Of a DNA stretch of 64,000 nucleotides, positions 25,580 to 35,640 are shown in pieces. Origin of the DNA: Pseudoalteromonas sp. GCY (GTDB lineage Bacteria; Pseudomonadota; Gammaproteobacteria; Enterobacterales; Alteromonadaceae); assembly GCF_016695175.1 (NCBI RefSeq), contig NZ_CP068023.1, positions 3,239,501-3,303,500 of the forward strand, read 5' to 3'. A program made the translations under genes and the position numbers. A model generated the notes under the pieces. That model saw nothing but the letters and a program-made list of their open reading frames with translations. It was not told the origin of the DNA and ran no database searches. The stretch's first letter is position 1. Every line of letters begins with the position of its first letter.

Positions 25580-26233
25580 TTATCTTTCAGGGCAAAGCCA
25601 GTTAAAAACCGCTTCGAGATCGGTAAATGAATGATCAGCAAGACTTAAATCTTGTTTATTAGAGTGCATATTTGGCACGACAACCGCGGTTAACCCGGCT
25701 TCTTTGGCGGAGGTGAGTCCTGTACAGGTGTCTTCTATTGCCACGGCTTCGTGTGGCGCAATGTTTAGCGCAGCGAGCGCTTTACGATAAGGTTCTGGAT
25801 GAGGCTTTGGCTGTTCGACATCGTCTTTGCACACAATGACAGAGAATAACTCTAGTAACCGATAATGTTGTAAAACAGGAAGCGCTTCTGCTTTGCTACT
25901 TCCTGTCACGAGTGCGATTGGACAACGCGCTGAGGTTAATTCAACCACTTGCTTTGCAAAATGCATTAACTTAGGGAGTACTTCCGCAGCGGTTGCGACA
26001 AAGACAACATTTTTTTCATCACATAAATCGCGGGCAGAAGGCGCAAGTTGGTGCCTTTCTTTAAGAATATGCGCGGTTTTAAGCGTTGGCACACCAGAAA
26101 ACTCATCACAAAAATCATGCTCCGTATAAGTAACCAGATACGGGGCTAACACCTTCATCCAACTTTGGTAATGGAGTGCTTCTGAATCAACTAATGTACC
26201 GTCAAAATCAAATAAAACTGCCTGAAAACGCAT
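25580..26233 (-). CDS. HAD-superfamily phosphatase, beta-phosphoglucomutase-like
   Basis: A cytosolic HAD hydrolase of subfamily IA. Motif I is LFDFDGTLVDSE with nucleophile Asp9 and Asp11, motif II IALVTGSS, motif III Lys in QPKPHPEPYRKAL, and motif IV AIEDTCTGLTSA. A helical cap lies at about 18-85. The LVDSEALHYQSW start and cap resemble the beta-phosphoglucomutase/YfbT/phosphatase branch. The substrate is a small phosphate ester that cannot be named. At 217 residues it has normal length. It forms a same-strand run with the small gene upstream (27 bp beyond its start) and probably shares its transcript. Confidence 0.88.
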   Translation of the reverse strand: MRFQAVLFDFDGTLVDSEALHYQSWMKVLAPYLVTYTEHDFCDEFSGVPTLKTAHILKERHQLAPSARDLCDEKNVVFVATAAEVLPKLMHFAKQVVELTSARCPIALVTGSSKAEALPVLQHYRLLELFSVIVCKDDVEQPKPHPEPYRKALAALNIAPHEAVAIEDTCTGLTSAKEAGLTAVVVPNMHSNKQDLSLADHSFTDLEAVFNWLCPER

Positions 26234-26260
26234 TTACACTCCTTAATTTGGTTGTATTAA

Positions 26261-26560
26261 TTAACCGTTGATCCCTGCTGGTGGCTCAGCAGTAGCTTCT
26301 TCACCGCTATCAACTTCAACTAATGTATAGCCTCGTGGCTGTCTAATCACTTTTAGAATTGGCTTATCGAAAGCTGACTTCAGTCTATCTGCATCCGCTT
26401 GCAATTCTTCCATCGAACGACCAAAAGGTGCAGCCCCTGTTTCAGACCAATTCGTTACCTTACCATTTAAGTTATATTCCACTTCATGGATTTGATATAA
26501 AGCCGCTTCGTCTTTCGTTGCTTCACAATATATCACTCGATAATTCCAAAAACCTGACAT
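26261..26560 (-). CDS. Conserved-looking small hypothetical protein
   Basis: Not recognised. The start is taken at the ATG at 26560, five bases after GGAG, giving 99 residues that begin SGFWNYRVIYCEATKDEAAL. It looks soluble, with a strand-rich first half (IHEVEYNLNGKVTNWSETG), a helix (MEELQADADRLKSAF) and an acidic, Pro/Ala-rich tail. The pattern suggests a small alpha/beta fold such as those of uncharacterised gammaproteobacterial proteins of about 100 residues. It is followed by the HAD gene after 27 bp, so a shared operon is likely. Function unknown. Confidence 0.7.
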   Translation of the reverse strand: MSGFWNYRVIYCEATKDEAALYQIHEVEYNLNGKVTNWSETGAAPFGRSMEELQADADRLKSAFDKPILKVIRQPRGYTLVEVDSGEEATAEPPAGING

Positions 26561-26589
26561 ATCCACTCCTAACATAAAAATTTCATTAA

Positions 26590-26612
26590 AAAGCCCGCTT
26601 AATGCGGGCTTT
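26590..26612 (-). terminator. Terminator of the TonB receptor gene
   Basis: A 9-bp GC-rich stem (AAAGCCCGC/GCGGGCTTT) with a 5-nt loop, followed on the minus strand by TTTTTAAT. Confidence 0.8.
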
Positions 26613-26643
26613 AGTTACTCTATTATAATCACTGTAGCGTGAA

Positions 26644-28947
26644 TTAGAAGAATTTCACTTTGAATTCAGCACCAATGAAGCGTGCTTCATTTAGCATACC
26701 GGTGTTGTTATTGAAATCTACACCACCGATAACCACTTGCTCGTCAAATAGGTTACGAACAAAAGCAGATACTTCATATTCGTTATCGCCTTCAGACCAC
26801 ATATAACCAGCACGTAGACCTGTTTCAAACAACGCTTCACCTTCAAACTCTACTGATTTATACAAGAAGAAGTCGATCTCGCTACGGTAAGACATGTCAC
26901 CATATACGAAGAACTCGCCGTTTTCTAACTCTTTCGTGTAGCGAAGAGTTGCGTTTGCAATCCACTCAGGAGCGTGAGGTAGGCTGTTACCGTCCAAAAT
27001 TGCTCGAGCTTCTGGACCGTTAGCACCCTCAATTATATAGGTTGGGTCCGTCACGGTACACTGCGCACAAACAGCTACTGCTAAGTTATTATCTTCCAAC
27101 TCAGTTTTGTTATAGCTTAGGTTAAACGTTGCATTTAGCTCATCCGTTAACACCCACTCTGTATCGAGTTCGAAACCATAACCAGTTGTTTTATCAGCAT
27201 TCACTAAGCGGTTGAAATTCGATCCACCACCTACAGCCGTTAGCTGTTGGTCATCCATCTGATAGTAAAATACCGTCGCGTTTACGCGGCCTTGGCCATC
27301 AAGTACATCAGACTTAATACCAGCCTCAATCGAGTTGGTAGTTTCTGACTTAGCGACAGTCACTTCATCACCGAACAAAATACGACCTTGAACACTTGGT
27401 GCACGGAAACCGTTAGCCACGCGACCAAACAAGTTTACGTCATCAGTTAGCTTGTAAGTGGCACTTAAATCCCAACTTACGTGGCTATCGCTTGGATTAG
27501 CGGTGCCATCAAGTACGTCAGGAGAACCATTCCAAGGCGTTGGGTTTTTAGTACGCTGAGCATAAAACTCTTTCTCATCGTCAGAATAACGCAGACCAGC
27601 AGTTACTTTTAAATCATCAGATACAGTGTAATCAAAAGAGCCGAATACCGCCCATGCCGATGTATCTTGATCTTGGTAAGCGTAACCATTTTGCACGCCA
27701 TATTGGGCATACGCAGCATCATAACCATTCGTATCGAAGCTGTAGCTTTCAATCATGAGATCTTCTTCAAATAAGAAAAGACCTACCTGATAGTTATAGT
27801 CGCCAGAGAAGTTGCTTGATAAACGAAGCTCTTGCGTATATTGGTTGTGCTCAGGAATAACATCAGCTGTTTCAGAAGTGAAAATAATCAAACCAGGACC
27901 TGAAACGCCAGCACTATTTGGGCCGTAACCACCATCAACGTCTGCACGAGAGTAGATTTCAGCACTTTCCCAAGCAGTAATTGATGTTATAGTATGCTCA
28001 GATAAATCCCATTCAAGCTTTAAACTTAAACCTTGAGTCTCTACTTGCTGCGTTGAACGAGAAGCCGCATCGTGATAAACCACATCGTTATCGTACAATG
28101 GGTTAATATTGTTTGTGCCTTTCTCGATTAGATTCGCACGAAATGCAATTGGACGACCATCTAAGTCGCGATAGTGGTAGTTAAGTAGGCCGTTAAAATC
28201 ATCGCCTTCATATAGGAATTGAACACGAACAGCTTGCTCGCTGTAACCACCTAGAGAATCTTCTTTCTCGAAGCCTGGCGCTTTTACATCGATATAATCT
28301 TCTTGTTCCTGCCACAATGCAGAAATACGCGTTGATACACGGTCAGTTACTGAGCCGCCTACTGCGCCTTCAAAGTCTACCGCACCGCGGCTACCATAAG
28401 AAACAGCAGCATAGCCATCAAACTCTTGGCTTGGTCTAACTGTGTCAAATTTAACAAGACCTGCTGGCGTGTTGCGACCGAATAGCGTGCCCTGAGGACC
28501 ACGTAATACTTCAATACGTGCAATATCGAATACAGGGAAGCCTTTTAGAATAGGGTTTTCTTGAACCACTTCATCAACAACCAAAGATACAGGTTGAGAA
28601 GCATTTAGATCGAAGTCTGTGTTACCTAATCCACGTACGTAAAAACGTGGGAAAGTACGACCAAACGAAGATTCTACTGATAAACTTGGGATCTTCGCAT
28701 TCATAAAGCGAATGTCCATACCCGCTGAGCTGTAAGCATTCAAGTTATCACCTTGAAGCGCTGAAACAGACACAGGTACTTCCTGCGCGTTTTCAACACG
28801 TTTACGTGCGGTAATTTGAATAACTTCTAGTTGATTTTTTTTGGCTTGCTCTTCTTCAGCAAGTGCAGAAAATGAAGTACCTGCCACAGCAGAGAACAAC
28901 GTAGCATTAATAAGGGTAGCTAACGTAGATCTTTTCATTGCTTTCAT
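26644..28947 (-). CDS. TonB-dependent outer membrane receptor
   Basis: A 22-strand barrel receptor for energised uptake across the outer membrane. I place the start at the ATG at 28947 (MKAMKRSTLATLINATLF...), which opens a signal peptide ending near FSALAEE. Upstream in-frame codons would add 21 charged residues. The TonB box region is LEVIQITARKR. The plug (about 40-165) contains VEVLRGPQGTLFGRNTPAGLV-like residues, and the barrel ends in FKVKFF with the C-terminal Phe of outer membrane proteins. The ligand is unknown, since no transporter, regulator or enzyme gene lies beside it. It resembles the broad group of Alteromonadales receptors for carbohydrates or other organic ligands rather than a clear siderophore receptor. 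Confidence 0.92.
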   Translation of the reverse strand: MKAMKRSTLATLINATLFSAVAGTSFSALAEEEQAKKNQLEVIQITARKRVENAQEVPVSVSALQGDNLNAYSSAGMDIRFMNAKIPSLSVESSFGRTFPRFYVRGLGNTDFDLNASQPVSLVVDEVVQENPILKGFPVFDIARIEVLRGPQGTLFGRNTPAGLVKFDTVRPSQEFDGYAAVSYGSRGAVDFEGAVGGSVTDRVSTRISALWQEQEDYIDVKAPGFEKEDSLGGYSEQAVRVQFLYEGDDFNGLLNYHYRDLDGRPIAFRANLIEKGTNNINPLYDNDVVYHDAASRSTQQVETQGLSLKLEWDLSEHTITSITAWESAEIYSRADVDGGYGPNSAGVSGPGLIIFTSETADVIPEHNQYTQELRLSSNFSGDYNYQVGLFLFEEDLMIESYSFDTNGYDAAYAQYGVQNGYAYQDQDTSAWAVFGSFDYTVSDDLKVTAGLRYSDDEKEFYAQRTKNPTPWNGSPDVLDGTANPSDSHVSWDLSATYKLTDDVNLFGRVANGFRAPSVQGRILFGDEVTVAKSETTNSIEAGIKSDVLDGQGRVNATVFYYQMDDQQLTAVGGGSNFNRLVNADKTTGYGFELDTEWVLTDELNATFNLSYNKTELEDNNLAVAVCAQCTVTDPTYIIEGANGPEARAILDGNSLPHAPEWIANATLRYTKELENGEFFVYGDMSYRSEIDFFLYKSVEFEGEALFETGLRAGYMWSEGDNEYEVSAFVRNLFDEQVVIGGVDFNNNTGMLNEARFIGAEFKVKFF

Positions 28948-29503
28948 GTTGGTTTTCGACCTTTTAGTGCACTCTTTGTTCAACGGTTTAAAATTTGGGC
29001 GCCGTTTCACTTAGGCGTGAACGTTCAATTTTTCGCGATTTGAATATAATAACGCGGACCTTACAGTCGAGAGTGCGATACAACTTTGTAAGGCTGAACG
29101 AGACGGCGGTAATTATAGCAGGTAATTTCTACTTTGCTTTATAAACCGAACTAAAAAATCAATTTTTTTGCAACTTTCAGCGACGTTAGCTGACAGTTTA
29201 CGACATTTAGCAACAAAAAACACAAAAAGGCGGACAATTGTCCTTTAAACTTAATGGTATATAAGTTCCAAAAAACAACTTTACCGATAACAGAACCATA
29301 ACACAGTGGTCGAAACTGTGCCGGTTACCTAAACAATACAAATTTGCGCCCAAACAAACGTATTGACCATATCGGAAACCATGATTGCAATGCCAATGAT
29401 ATGACACCGGTGTAATGATAAAGTTCAAACAAAATTAAAAAGAGGACATTAGACCGATTAAAGGGAAGTTTTAGCCTTTCTATGTTAATTATGAATAAAA
29501 GGT
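28948..29503. other. Long intergenic region upstream of the TonB receptor
   Basis: About 550 bp, AT-rich, with no supported gene. It presumably contains the receptor promoter on the minus strand (a TTATTATATTC stretch near 29043-29053 could be part of a -10) and the 3' flank of sixA. No clear Fur box or other operator was recognised. Confidence 0.45.
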
Positions 29504-29965
29504 TTAAGGTAACTGCATCGATGTGAATTCAGCGCGGCCAGTCTGTTCATTGTATTCAATTATAGCTACCGCGGCAGTCGAGAAGATAGGCATTGTATCC
29601 GGGCACAAACGGTCTACCAAGTAACTAACTATTGGCATATGTGCGACTAAAATCCAGGTTTGGTGTGTTGGATACATAGAGATAAGTGTTTCTAAATAAT
29701 CGATAGCCGTGTGTGCGGATCCACTCGGTACTATGTCTGAACAGGTTTCAACAAATTTGGGAGTTTGAAGTGCAAGCACTTGCTCCGCGGTTTGCTGCGC
29801 TCTGGTAAACGGACTGATTAAAGCGGCATCTATCTCAAAGTACTGTTTCAACCACAGCCCCATATCCTTGGCTTGCTTTAGGCCATGCTCGGTTAAGTTT
29901 CTACTCGCATCATCAGCCTGCATAGGCTCAGCCTCACCATGACGCATTATCAAGATAGTCTTCAT
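29504..29965 (-). CDS. sixA: Phosphohistidine phosphatase SixA
   Basis: A histidine phosphatase that removes phosphate from HPt or phosphocarrier proteins (ArcB and NPr in E. coli). The N-terminus MKTILIMRHGEAEP holds the RHG motif with nucleophile His9, and SPFTRAQQTAE and VAHMPIVSYL supply the other catalytic Arg and His. It has 153 residues with the start at the ATG at 29965, matching E. coli SixA, which also begins two residues before the first strand. A GTG at 29977 is the alternative. It stands alone. The large tripartite kinase at the window start is one conceivable target, but nothing links them. Confidence 0.92.
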   Translation of the reverse strand: MKTILIMRHGEAEPMQADDASRNLTEHGLKQAKDMGLWLKQYFEIDAALISPFTRAQQTAEQVLALQTPKFVETCSDIVPSGSAHTAIDYLETLISMYPTHQTWILVAHMPIVSYLVDRLCPDTMPIFSTAAVAIIEYNEQTGRAEFTSMQLP

Positions 29966-30251
29966 ACTGTTCAGCACCTTCTATTTATATCATCCTACAT
30001 ATATTTACTTAAGCGCGATGAGATCCGCATTTAAACTATTGTCGCTAATGGTCTTTCCCTTTTGTACCACTCACAACAGCGGATCTTATGCTTGCTGACT
30101 TCTCAATATATGCAGCTGGATATTATTTTCTTCTAAACCGGTAGCTATCTCACTGGTTTGTTCGCTATATTAAAACAAATGAAGGATTAACATGAAATGA
30201 AATTCTAATTACCTTCAGTTATCTTTTAACTAATTTATCGGCAGCAGCATA

Positions 30252-32921
30252 TTGAAACTGAGTAATAATGATAGTCGGCAGTACCAATTACTAACACTGG
30301 ACAATGGTCTTAGAGTCTTGTTGATCAATGACGATTCAACTGCTAAGTGCGCCGTATCATTAACAGTTAATGTCGGCCACTTTGATGACCCAGAAACGCG
30401 TCAAGGGATGGCGCACTTTTTGGAGCATATGCTATTCCTTGGTACTGCAGAGCACCCTGATTCAGGTGGCTTTTCTCAATTTATTAGTCAATATGGTGGT
30501 CAAAGCAACGCATGGACAGGTACTGAGCATTCAAGCTATTACTTTGACTGCGACGCCGAACAACTAGACGAAGCGTTAGAACGCTTTAGCCAATTCTTTG
30601 TGTCTCCACTACTGAGCGAAAGCGATACCGAAAAAGAGCGTGAAGCTATCGATGCCGAGTTTAAGATGAAAATCAAAGATGATGGCCGTCGCATCTATCA
30701 AGTTCATAAAGAAACTATCAATCCTCAGCATCCTTTTGCCAAGTTTTCTGTTGGTACCCGAGACACTCTCGCAGATCGTAATGGTAATATCGCCAGTGAA
30801 TTACGAGCGTTTTTCAATCAATACTATCAGGCCCAATGGATGACTTTGGTGATAGCTGCACCACAACCGCTGGCTACACTTGCGACCTTTTGCTCACCTT
30901 TTACAAAAATTGTTGGCAGCAAAGCGCAAAAACCAGCGATCCAAGCGCCTATGTACCGAGAACAAGACCTGCAGCTAGAACTGCAAATAAAGCCTAGAAA
31001 ACATATGCAAAAACTTATTGTCAGTTTTGCTATGCCCAACCCTACCGATTTATACCGCCATAAAAGTGTGAGCTTTTTAGCCCATTTGTTAGGGTATGAA
31101 GGTAAAGGCTCACTGTATTCTATCCTCAAGTCACAAGGTTGGATCAATGCACTATCGGCAGGTGGTGGGATCACGGGCAGTAATTTCAGAGATTTTAATA
31201 TCAGCTTTGCACTTACCGATGAAGGGATTGAATACTATGAAGACATAGTGGAAATGCTGTTCGAGTACATCGCATTAATTAAGCAAAATACCGCCGCACT
31301 ACCACGCCTTTATCAAGACAAAAGTACTTTACTGGATATCGCGTTCGATAACCAAGAAGTCGGCCGCATGTTAGACTGGGTAAATTCAATCAGCGTGAAT
31401 ATGCACCACTATGAGGAAGAAGATTTTCTCTATGGTGATTATCGCATGGATGGCTTTTCTCAAGAGCAGCACGAAAAACTACTGATGCATTTGTGCCCTA
31501 CCAATATGCGCCTTGTGCTTATCCACCCTAACGTGGAGGTAAATAAAAAGGCCAAGTGGTACAACACACCATACAGTGTCTCGCCAATAGCCAAAGATTG
31601 GATTGAGTCGCTCTATAATGTGCATATGCCTTTGCCACAAATGTCGCTGCCACTAATTAATCCATACCTCAGCGCAAAAAATCCACTTCATGATGTAGAG
31701 AGTGAACAGGATACGCCGATCCGTCTAGCTGATCAGCCTGGATTTGAATTTTGGTTTAAGCAGGATTTGACTTTTAGAGTCACCAAAGGGCATTTTTATC
31801 TCGAAATAGATTCCGCCCCGTCCGTCACCTGTCACAAGCATATGGCACTCTCTCGCCTGTTTGCCGATCTCTTTATGGATGCGGTCGCTGAGCGTTTTTA
31901 TAGCGCAGAATTAGCAGGGCTTAGTTATCATATTAATTCCCATCAAGGTGGCTTAACACTTCACACCGCAGGGCTTACTGGTAATCAAATCACCTTGGTT
32001 TTAGAGCTAGTCGAGGCGCTACTGAATCAACCAATCCATGCAGCTCGCTTTGCGGAATATAAAAAGCAACTTATCCGCCATTGGAAGAATCACAATAAGA
32101 ATAAGCCTGTTAGCGAACTGTTTAGCCGACTTGGTGCGCATTTAATGCCCTGGAACCCAAGTCCTGAAGACTTAGCCAGCGCACTTAAAAGTGCTAGCTT
32201 TAACGAATTTCAACTATTTCGAAAGCAGTTTTTTTCAGCCATTCATGTCAAAGCTTTCATGCATGGCAACTGGCAACTAAAACATGCTGAAAAATTAAAA
32301 ACATCAGTGCACGGGCTATTTTCAAGTAGCGAAATTTTAGAAGATTTAAAACGTCCCTTAAACGAGTTGACGAAATTAACGGAACAACATATCGAACGCG
32401 AAGGCAGTGATTATGCCTTCATTGAATATTTTCAATCACGTACCGATTCCGTTAAAGAAAAAGTCACCATGATGGCGATTAATAATCTCATTAATCAAGA
32501 TTATTTTGAGCAATTAAGAACAAAGGAACAACTTGGTTATTTAGTTGGCGCTGGGTATGCACCATTCAATACACGTGCAGGTATCGCTTTTTATATTCAA
32601 TCTCCCAACTTTGATAGTGAACACCTACTTGCACGACACAACCAATTTCTTAAGCACTTTTCCAAACAATTGCATCAGCTCGATGAAGTGAGTTGGCAAC
32701 GTTCGAAAGAAAGCTTGTTGCTACATATATCGGAGCAAGACAAAAATCTAAGGCTAAGGGCGCAGCGTTTGTGGATTTCAATTACCAATGACTTTCACCA
32801 GTTTGATATGCAACAAAGATTAATCCAAGCTTTGGCCGACTTGGAATTAGAAGACATCCTTACTTATATAGATAAGATGTTAGAGCCAAATGCTCCACGA
32901 CTGATTTTAAAGTGTAATTAG
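30252..32921 (+). CDS. M16 family zinc metalloprotease (pitrilysin/insulinase type)
   Basis: A zinc protease of the insulinase clan with four homologous domains. The inverted zinc motif is intact as H55-FLE-H59 (HFLEHMLFLGT), with the downstream Glu in EREAIDAEFKMK. Late residues LRTKEQLGYLVGAGY match the substrate-binding Arg/Tyr region of pitrilysin. At 889 residues it is shorter than E. coli Ptr (962) and lacks a signal peptide. The frame starts at TTG with only a weak ribosome site (GGCAGCAG), and no better in-frame start precedes the first conserved residues, so the true start is uncertain. Alteromonadales carry cytosolic versions of this kind. Confidence 0.92.
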   Translation: MKLSNNDSRQYQLLTLDNGLRVLLINDDSTAKCAVSLTVNVGHFDDPETRQGMAHFLEHMLFLGTAEHPDSGGFSQFISQYGGQSNAWTGTEHSSYYFDCDAEQLDEALERFSQFFVSPLLSESDTEKEREAIDAEFKMKIKDDGRRIYQVHKETINPQHPFAKFSVGTRDTLADRNGNIASELRAFFNQYYQAQWMTLVIAAPQPLATLATFCSPFTKIVGSKAQKPAIQAPMYREQDLQLELQIKPRKHMQKLIVSFAMPNPTDLYRHKSVSFLAHLLGYEGKGSLYSILKSQGWINALSAGGGITGSNFRDFNISFALTDEGIEYYEDIVEMLFEYIALIKQNTAALPRLYQDKSTLLDIAFDNQEVGRMLDWVNSISVNMHHYEEEDFLYGDYRMDGFSQEQHEKLLMHLCPTNMRLVLIHPNVEVNKKAKWYNTPYSVSPIAKDWIESLYNVHMPLPQMSLPLINPYLSAKNPLHDVESEQDTPIRLADQPGFEFWFKQDLTFRVTKGHFYLEIDSAPSVTCHKHMALSRLFADLFMDAVAERFYSAELAGLSYHINSHQGGLTLHTAGLTGNQITLVLELVEALLNQPIHAARFAEYKKQLIRHWKNHNKNKPVSELFSRLGAHLMPWNPSPEDLASALKSASFNEFQLFRKQFFSAIHVKAFMHGNWQLKHAEKLKTSVHGLFSSSEILEDLKRPLNELTKLTEQHIEREGSDYAFIEYFQSRTDSVKEKVTMMAINNLINQDYFEQLRTKEQLGYLVGAGYAPFNTRAGIAFYIQSPNFDSEHLLARHNQFLKHFSKQLHQLDEVSWQRSKESLLLHISEQDKNLRLRAQRLWISITNDFHQFDMQQRLIQALADLELEDILTYIDKMLEPNAPRLILKCN

Positions 32922-33185
32922 CGTTTTAGAGTAAGCAAGGAGTGCTTATCAAACTTTTGAATGCCTAATGAGACTTTTCTCACCTAGTCCAGTCATTTGA
33001 GACCTAATCAAAGTTCAAAAAATACGCAACCATACTCGTTAGCACAATGAATTTAATCTGAAACTTTGTTTCGCTGTTGTGAAAAACCGCAATTAACCTG
33101 AATTTCCCCTTAATCAACGTTTTCCTTTTGACTACTACAATGGCTTGATTTAGATTAGAGATTGCAGTTATGAATTACGCATTAT

Positions 33186-35423
33186 ATGAGCCTAAAAATA
33201 AAAACAATAACAATCAATGCACTACTTTTATCACTGACTCCGCATGTAATTTACGCCAGTGACACAAGTGTATTAACAGGTGCCCAGTTAGCTTGGCTCG
33301 TACCATGCGTGATTGCTCTGCTCAGCATTCCTTACTTAGTTTGGTCAAATCACCAACTCAAAAAATCCACTCTTCAACTTAAGCACTCAGAACAACGATT
33401 TAAAAGTACGATTGAAGGCAGTGGCGATACGCTATGGGACTGGAATATTCAATCAGGTGAGATTGTTCGGATCAACGACAAATACGGCATGAACTCTGCG
33501 AAGCCTGGAAGCGTCATCCCCAACCAGCATAGGATCCACCCACAAGACCTATTAATCGTTGAAAAGCTGATGAAACAGCACTTCGCAGAAAAGACACCAT
33601 TCTTTGAAGCAAGCTATCGTATTAAAGATGAATTAGGCCAGTATCACTGGGTGTTAGACCGAGGCAAAATTATCGAGAAAGATGCTAACCTCAATCCCTT
33701 AAGAATGACTGGTACGGTTCGCGATATCAGCCACTTTAAGAGCACCGAGGAAAGGCTAAACCTGTTTGCAAAATGTGTTGAATCACTTACTGACGCGATC
33801 GCAATTTATGACCGACACTATAATTTGGTCGACCTAAATCCGAGCTACCTTAAATTATTTGGTGGTCAACGAGAACATTATCTAAATAAACATTTTAGCT
33901 TACCAGGCTATGACAATAAGTTTGTTGCTCAGGTAAAGGCTCAGCTTAAACAAACAGAGCATTGGCAAGAAGAGCTCAAACTTCGTAATGCGGCAGACGT
34001 ACTCTTACCAATCGAAATTACGATTGATGAAATTAAAAATAACCACGGTCAGATCAGTAACTATGTGGTTGTTTACTCTGATTTAACCGAGCGTAAAAAA
34101 GCAGAGTCTCAACTCCACAATTTATCTAATCGCGATCGTACGACAGGTCTTCCCAATCGCAATCTGTTCTTTACCAATTTACAAAAGTTGTCATTACAAG
34201 GGACGCACCATGCTCTACTTGTCTTTGACTTAGATAACTTTAAAAAGATCAACGATTCGCTAGGCCACCAGTTAGGTGATACGCTACTTGCGAAACTGGC
34301 AATGCGGCTAAATAAACTTGCTCGCCAACAAGATACCTTCTACCGACTAGGTGGTGACGAATTTGCACTGGTGATTTCAGGCACCAATGATATTCACACT
34401 ATTACACGTACAGCAAAACAATTTCTAGCGGCGATTGCGACACCTTTTAAAATTGCTAATCACGAGTTAGTGATCACCTCTTCTGTTGGAATTGTACTGT
34501 GCCCTGAAGATGGTAAGTCTCCTGAAAGTCTGCTGAAAAATGCAGATACGGCTATGTATCATGCTAAACAAAAGGGTAACCATTATTTATTCTTTAATGA
34601 TTCCATGAACGAGCAAGCGGTTAAGCGTCTGCAAATTGAAAACCTGATGCGTTATGGTCTGAAAGAAGATCACTTTGTTGTCTACTATCAGCCAAAAATG
34701 AATATTAAAACCGGCGAGCTGGTTGGCATGGAAGCGCTAGTCCGTTTCATTACCCCAAAAAAGGGGGTGATAAGTCCTGGTGTATTCATCCCTATCGCAG
34801 AAGAAACCGGACAGATCATCGAAATTGGTGAAGTCGTTTTAGACAAAGCATGCCGTGATGTGAAGCGCTGGATTGATAAAGGACTGTTCAATGGCAGAGT
34901 TGCGGTTAATTTATCAGCAAAACAGTTTAGCTTGCCGGATCTCACCACTCGTATCGACATTATCTTGCAAAAAAATCAACTTCCTTCTTATTTTCTTGAG
35001 TTAGAAATCACAGAAGGAACGGTGATGGACGATCCAAAAGAAGCAATTTCGATAATGCGCTCACTTAGTGCTAGAGGGATACACTTAGCCATGGACGACT
35101 TTGGTACTGGCTATTCGTCACTGGCTTATCTCAAGCAATTTCCGCTGAATACACTCAAGGTCGATAAGGCATTTATCGATGATATGGGTAACGAGCGCGG
35201 TAGAAACATGGTGGACTCTATTGTCACTATCGCGCATAACTTGGATCTTCACGTTGTTGCTGAAGGGGTTGAAAATGAAGAACAACTCAATATTTTAGAG
35301 CAGCTAAACTGCCAAACAGTTCAGGGCTATTACTATTCAAAACCGCTTTCAAGCAGGGAATTTGAACAATTTTTAAAGCAACACACCCCGAGTGAAAAGC
35401 CAAACCTACAGCTCGTGCAATAG
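33186..35423 (+). CDS. Membrane-bound PAS-GGDEF-EAL cyclic di-GMP protein
   Basis: A dual-domain enzyme that can make and/or break cyclic di-GMP. It has a signal-like segment (1-25) and a second helix (about 35-55), a short coiled coil, two PAS domains (about 70-180 and 190-305), GGDEF with an intact GGDEF motif at 389-393 (LGGDEFALV), and EAL beginning EALVRF at 516. Catalytic EAL residues are present (NLSAKQF, LELEITEGTVMDD, DDFGTGYSSL, KVDKAFI), so phosphodiesterase activity is plausible, and the cyclase site is also intact. There is no I-site RxxD that I can see before GGDEF. It stands alone with AT-rich flanks. The input signal is unknown. Confidence 0.93.
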   Translation: MSLKIKTITINALLLSLTPHVIYASDTSVLTGAQLAWLVPCVIALLSIPYLVWSNHQLKKSTLQLKHSEQRFKSTIEGSGDTLWDWNIQSGEIVRINDKYGMNSAKPGSVIPNQHRIHPQDLLIVEKLMKQHFAEKTPFFEASYRIKDELGQYHWVLDRGKIIEKDANLNPLRMTGTVRDISHFKSTEERLNLFAKCVESLTDAIAIYDRHYNLVDLNPSYLKLFGGQREHYLNKHFSLPGYDNKFVAQVKAQLKQTEHWQEELKLRNAADVLLPIEITIDEIKNNHGQISNYVVVYSDLTERKKAESQLHNLSNRDRTTGLPNRNLFFTNLQKLSLQGTHHALLVFDLDNFKKINDSLGHQLGDTLLAKLAMRLNKLARQQDTFYRLGGDEFALVISGTNDIHTITRTAKQFLAAIATPFKIANHELVITSSVGIVLCPEDGKSPESLLKNADTAMYHAKQKGNHYLFFNDSMNEQAVKRLQIENLMRYGLKEDHFVVYYQPKMNIKTGELVGMEALVRFITPKKGVISPGVFIPIAEETGQIIEIGEVVLDKACRDVKRWIDKGLFNGRVAVNLSAKQFSLPDLTTRIDIILQKNQLPSYFLELEITEGTVMDDPKEAISIMRSLSARGIHLAMDDFGTGYSSLAYLKQFPLNTLKVDKAFIDDMGNERGRNMVDSIVTIAHNLDLHVVAEGVENEEQLNILEQLNCQTVQGYYYSKPLSSREFEQFLKQHTPSEKPNLQLVQ

Positions 35424-35448
35424 CCCTATTTCACTTGGCCTAACCACT

Positions 35449-35640
35449 TTACGCTTTCCAACTAACTAAATTTGCGCAGCGACGCATCCACGCTCTGCGA
35501 TAGTGCACTCGAAACAGAATTAACGCCGCGGGGCCTGTTACTACGGCCAAACTTAACCAGCGTTTTCTTGGCATTCCAGTCCATAGAGTTTGAATATACA
35601 TTACCATCGCACATAAAACTGAAATTATTCCAAAAGCCAC
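35449..35640 (-). CDS. Small putative membrane protein (63 aa)
   Basis: A GTG start with a strong GAGGAG five bases upstream supports translation. The product has two hydrophobic segments (AFGIISVLCAMVMYIQTLW and LSLAVVTGPAALILF) around a basic turn (MPRKRW) and an Arg-rich tail. It is not recognised, but the ribosome site and membrane-protein layout favour a real gene over chance. The opposite-strand frame in the same place lacks such support. Confidence 0.5.
   Translation of the reverse strand: MAFGIISVLCAMVMYIQTLWTGMPRKRWLSLAVVTGPAALILFRVHYRRAWMRRCANLVSWKA

Noticed and set aside
29207..29428. A 73-codon frame on minus upstream of the TonB receptor
   Set aside because: Low-complexity composition, no ribosome site and no recognisable features. 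It lies in an AT-rich leader.
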